A DNA stretch of 64,000 nt, taken from positions 1-64,000 of the forward strand of contig CALEDQ010000030.1 in assembly GCA_937949615.1 (NCBI GenBank), in the 5' to 3' direction. The stretch comes from an uncultured bacterium. Lineage in GTDB: Bacteria > Muiribacteriota > Ozemobacteria > Ozemobacterales > Ozemobacteraceae. The notes beneath the pieces are model-generated. The model saw nothing but the letters and a program-made list of their open reading frames with translations. It was not told where the DNA came from and searched no databases. Below, piece after piece: positions 63,286 through 64,000 of this stretch (position 1 is the stretch's first letter; each line of letters starts with the position of its first letter). A program made the position numbers and the translations under genes.

Positions 63286-64000
63286 ATGGAGCCTTTTCTT
63301 CCGATAATGCAGAGTATGAATAAAACAAGCAATGCAACTATGATGGCCATTCTTGCGCTGACAGTGCTGATGCTTCTGCCGGGCTACAAAAAGCAGAACG
63401 ACAGCCAGCACTACCCCGCCCCGATTGCCAGACCGGCACTGGCTTTTTATACAAACCTTTCGGTTTCCGGGATCTTTAACCAGGATCATACAGGCAGCGA
63501 AGCCATTAAAGAGATTATCGGAAGTGTTGAAGCTATCAGCAAGGCAAGAAGCGAGTCTGAGAGTGTCAGCCAGCAGATGAAAACCGCGACGGCTGAATTG
63601 CTGAACGACCGGATTCTCAGTGGCAACCTGAAAATTCACGAGGTTTTCTTCTATCTGCGCAATGCTGAAAGCTATGCCATGGTTCTGACCGGTGAGTTTT
63701 CGCCGGCGGCAATTGCCGACCGAATCGGGCGAAACCGGATAAATGCGACAACAAAGGGTTTTTCGACCCTGATGAATCTTGCCGCAGCCGGCAGGGAAAG
63801 GTTATTTCTCGAATTCAGGAACGATACGATCATAATCTGCCCCGAGAATATTGCCGGCAATGTTTTAAGCAATCTTGACGACCAAAATAATCTCGTTGCG
63901 GCTGAATTTTCGGCCTTTGATCGCATGGTCAGGGGTCGCCCGGCCATGGCGGCCGAAATAAGCTTTGAAAATCTGCAGAAAAACATCGGGCAAAGATTTC
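63286..64000 (+). CDS. exported protein of unknown function, cut by window edge
   Basis: This frame stays open to the last base (238 codons), so the gene is partial at its 3' end. Start ATG at 63286 has AGGTAG about nine bases upstream; later in-frame ATGs at 63307 and 63316 are possible. A hydrophobic segment (MMAILALTVLMLLPGY) near the start acts as a signal or anchor. The rest shows mixed helix and strand (IKEIIGSVEAISKARSESESV, GEFSPAAIADRIG) and no family I recognise. It is divergent from the secreted hydrolase-like gene. Confidence 0.7.
   Translation, partial: MEPFLPIMQSMNKTSNATMMAILALTVLMLLPGYKKQNDSQHYPAPIARPALAFYTNLSVSGIFNQDHTGSEAIKEIIGSVEAISKARSESESVSQQMKTATAELLNDRILSGNLKIHEVFFYLRNAESYAMVLTGEFSPAAIADRIGRNRINATTKGFSTLMNLAAAGRERLFLEFRNDTIIICPENIAGNVLSNLDDQNNLVAAEFSAFDRMVRGRPAMAAEISFENLQKNIGQRF

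Noticed and set aside
63202..63639. 145-codon minus-strand open frame
   Set aside because: It runs against a plus-strand gene with a signal peptide and a frame open for over 700 bases to the window end; no motif supports it.

Overview
The window looks like a diderm, probably motile or surface-associated heterotrophic bacterium with moderate GC. Two proteins combine an N-terminal S-layer-homology domain, a coiled coil and a beta-barrel ending in an aromatic residue, which is an outer-membrane porin tethered to the wall. This architecture occurs in Negativicutes, Thermotogae, Deinococcus, Cyanobacteria and several candidate phyla. I cannot name the species; a Riflebacteria-like candidate-phylum origin is only a guess. 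No mobile element, rRNA or CRISPR array was seen.

Layout. Positions 1-162 hold two tRNA genes (Gly-GCC, Pro-UGG) on the minus strand with a clear promoter. Positions 497-10154 are a six-gene plus-strand envelope-polysaccharide operon: UDP-ManNAc dehydrogenase, radical SAM/B12 protein, asparagine synthase, two-domain sugar oxidoreductase, heparinase II/III-like protein and glycosyltransferase. A small SET-domain gene follows. Positions 10778-16304 hold a periplasmic-binding-protein/TolC fusion (minus strand), diverging from an Rrf2 regulator overlapping a NIT-MCP-hemerythrin chemoreceptor. A perfect inverted repeat lies on the regulator's predicted promoter. Then come tex, a YihY-type membrane protein, a secreted pullulanase and an HDOD protein.

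Positions 23804-56448 are a chemotaxis island. Its minus-strand half (Che cluster 1, read from 37109 down to 23804) encodes a small Cys-rich protein, STAS protein, CheY, a CheA whose ATPase core has lost its ATP-binding boxes, a short degenerate CheR-like protein, an MBL-fold protein, a 1152-residue receptor, CheW, CheR, CheB, CheD, a separate HPt protein and a CheA lacking HPt. Kinase and phosphoacceptor functions therefore appear distributed over three polypeptides. Its plus-strand half (Che cluster 2, 39600-50454) is a more conventional set, cheD-cheY-cheX-cheA-cheW-MCP-MCP-cheR-cheB, preceded by a near-consensus sigma-54 promoter and a sigma-70-like promoter. An SLH porin gene sits between the halves. 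Downstream are two secreted sensor/receptor pairs (binding protein plus MCP; soluble Cache protein plus four-helix MCP) and a cheX-cheY pair. Three receptors end in an xFxxY tail matching the consensus for CheR-tethering pentapeptides. No flagellar or pilus genes are in the window, so the motor or other output is unknown.

The right end (56514-64000) holds a second SLH porin, a second HDOD protein, a comB-like phosphatase, a MerR regulator preceded by a 39-residue membrane peptide, a secreted protein with a possible cysteine-peptidase-like triad, and the start of an exported-protein gene running off the window.
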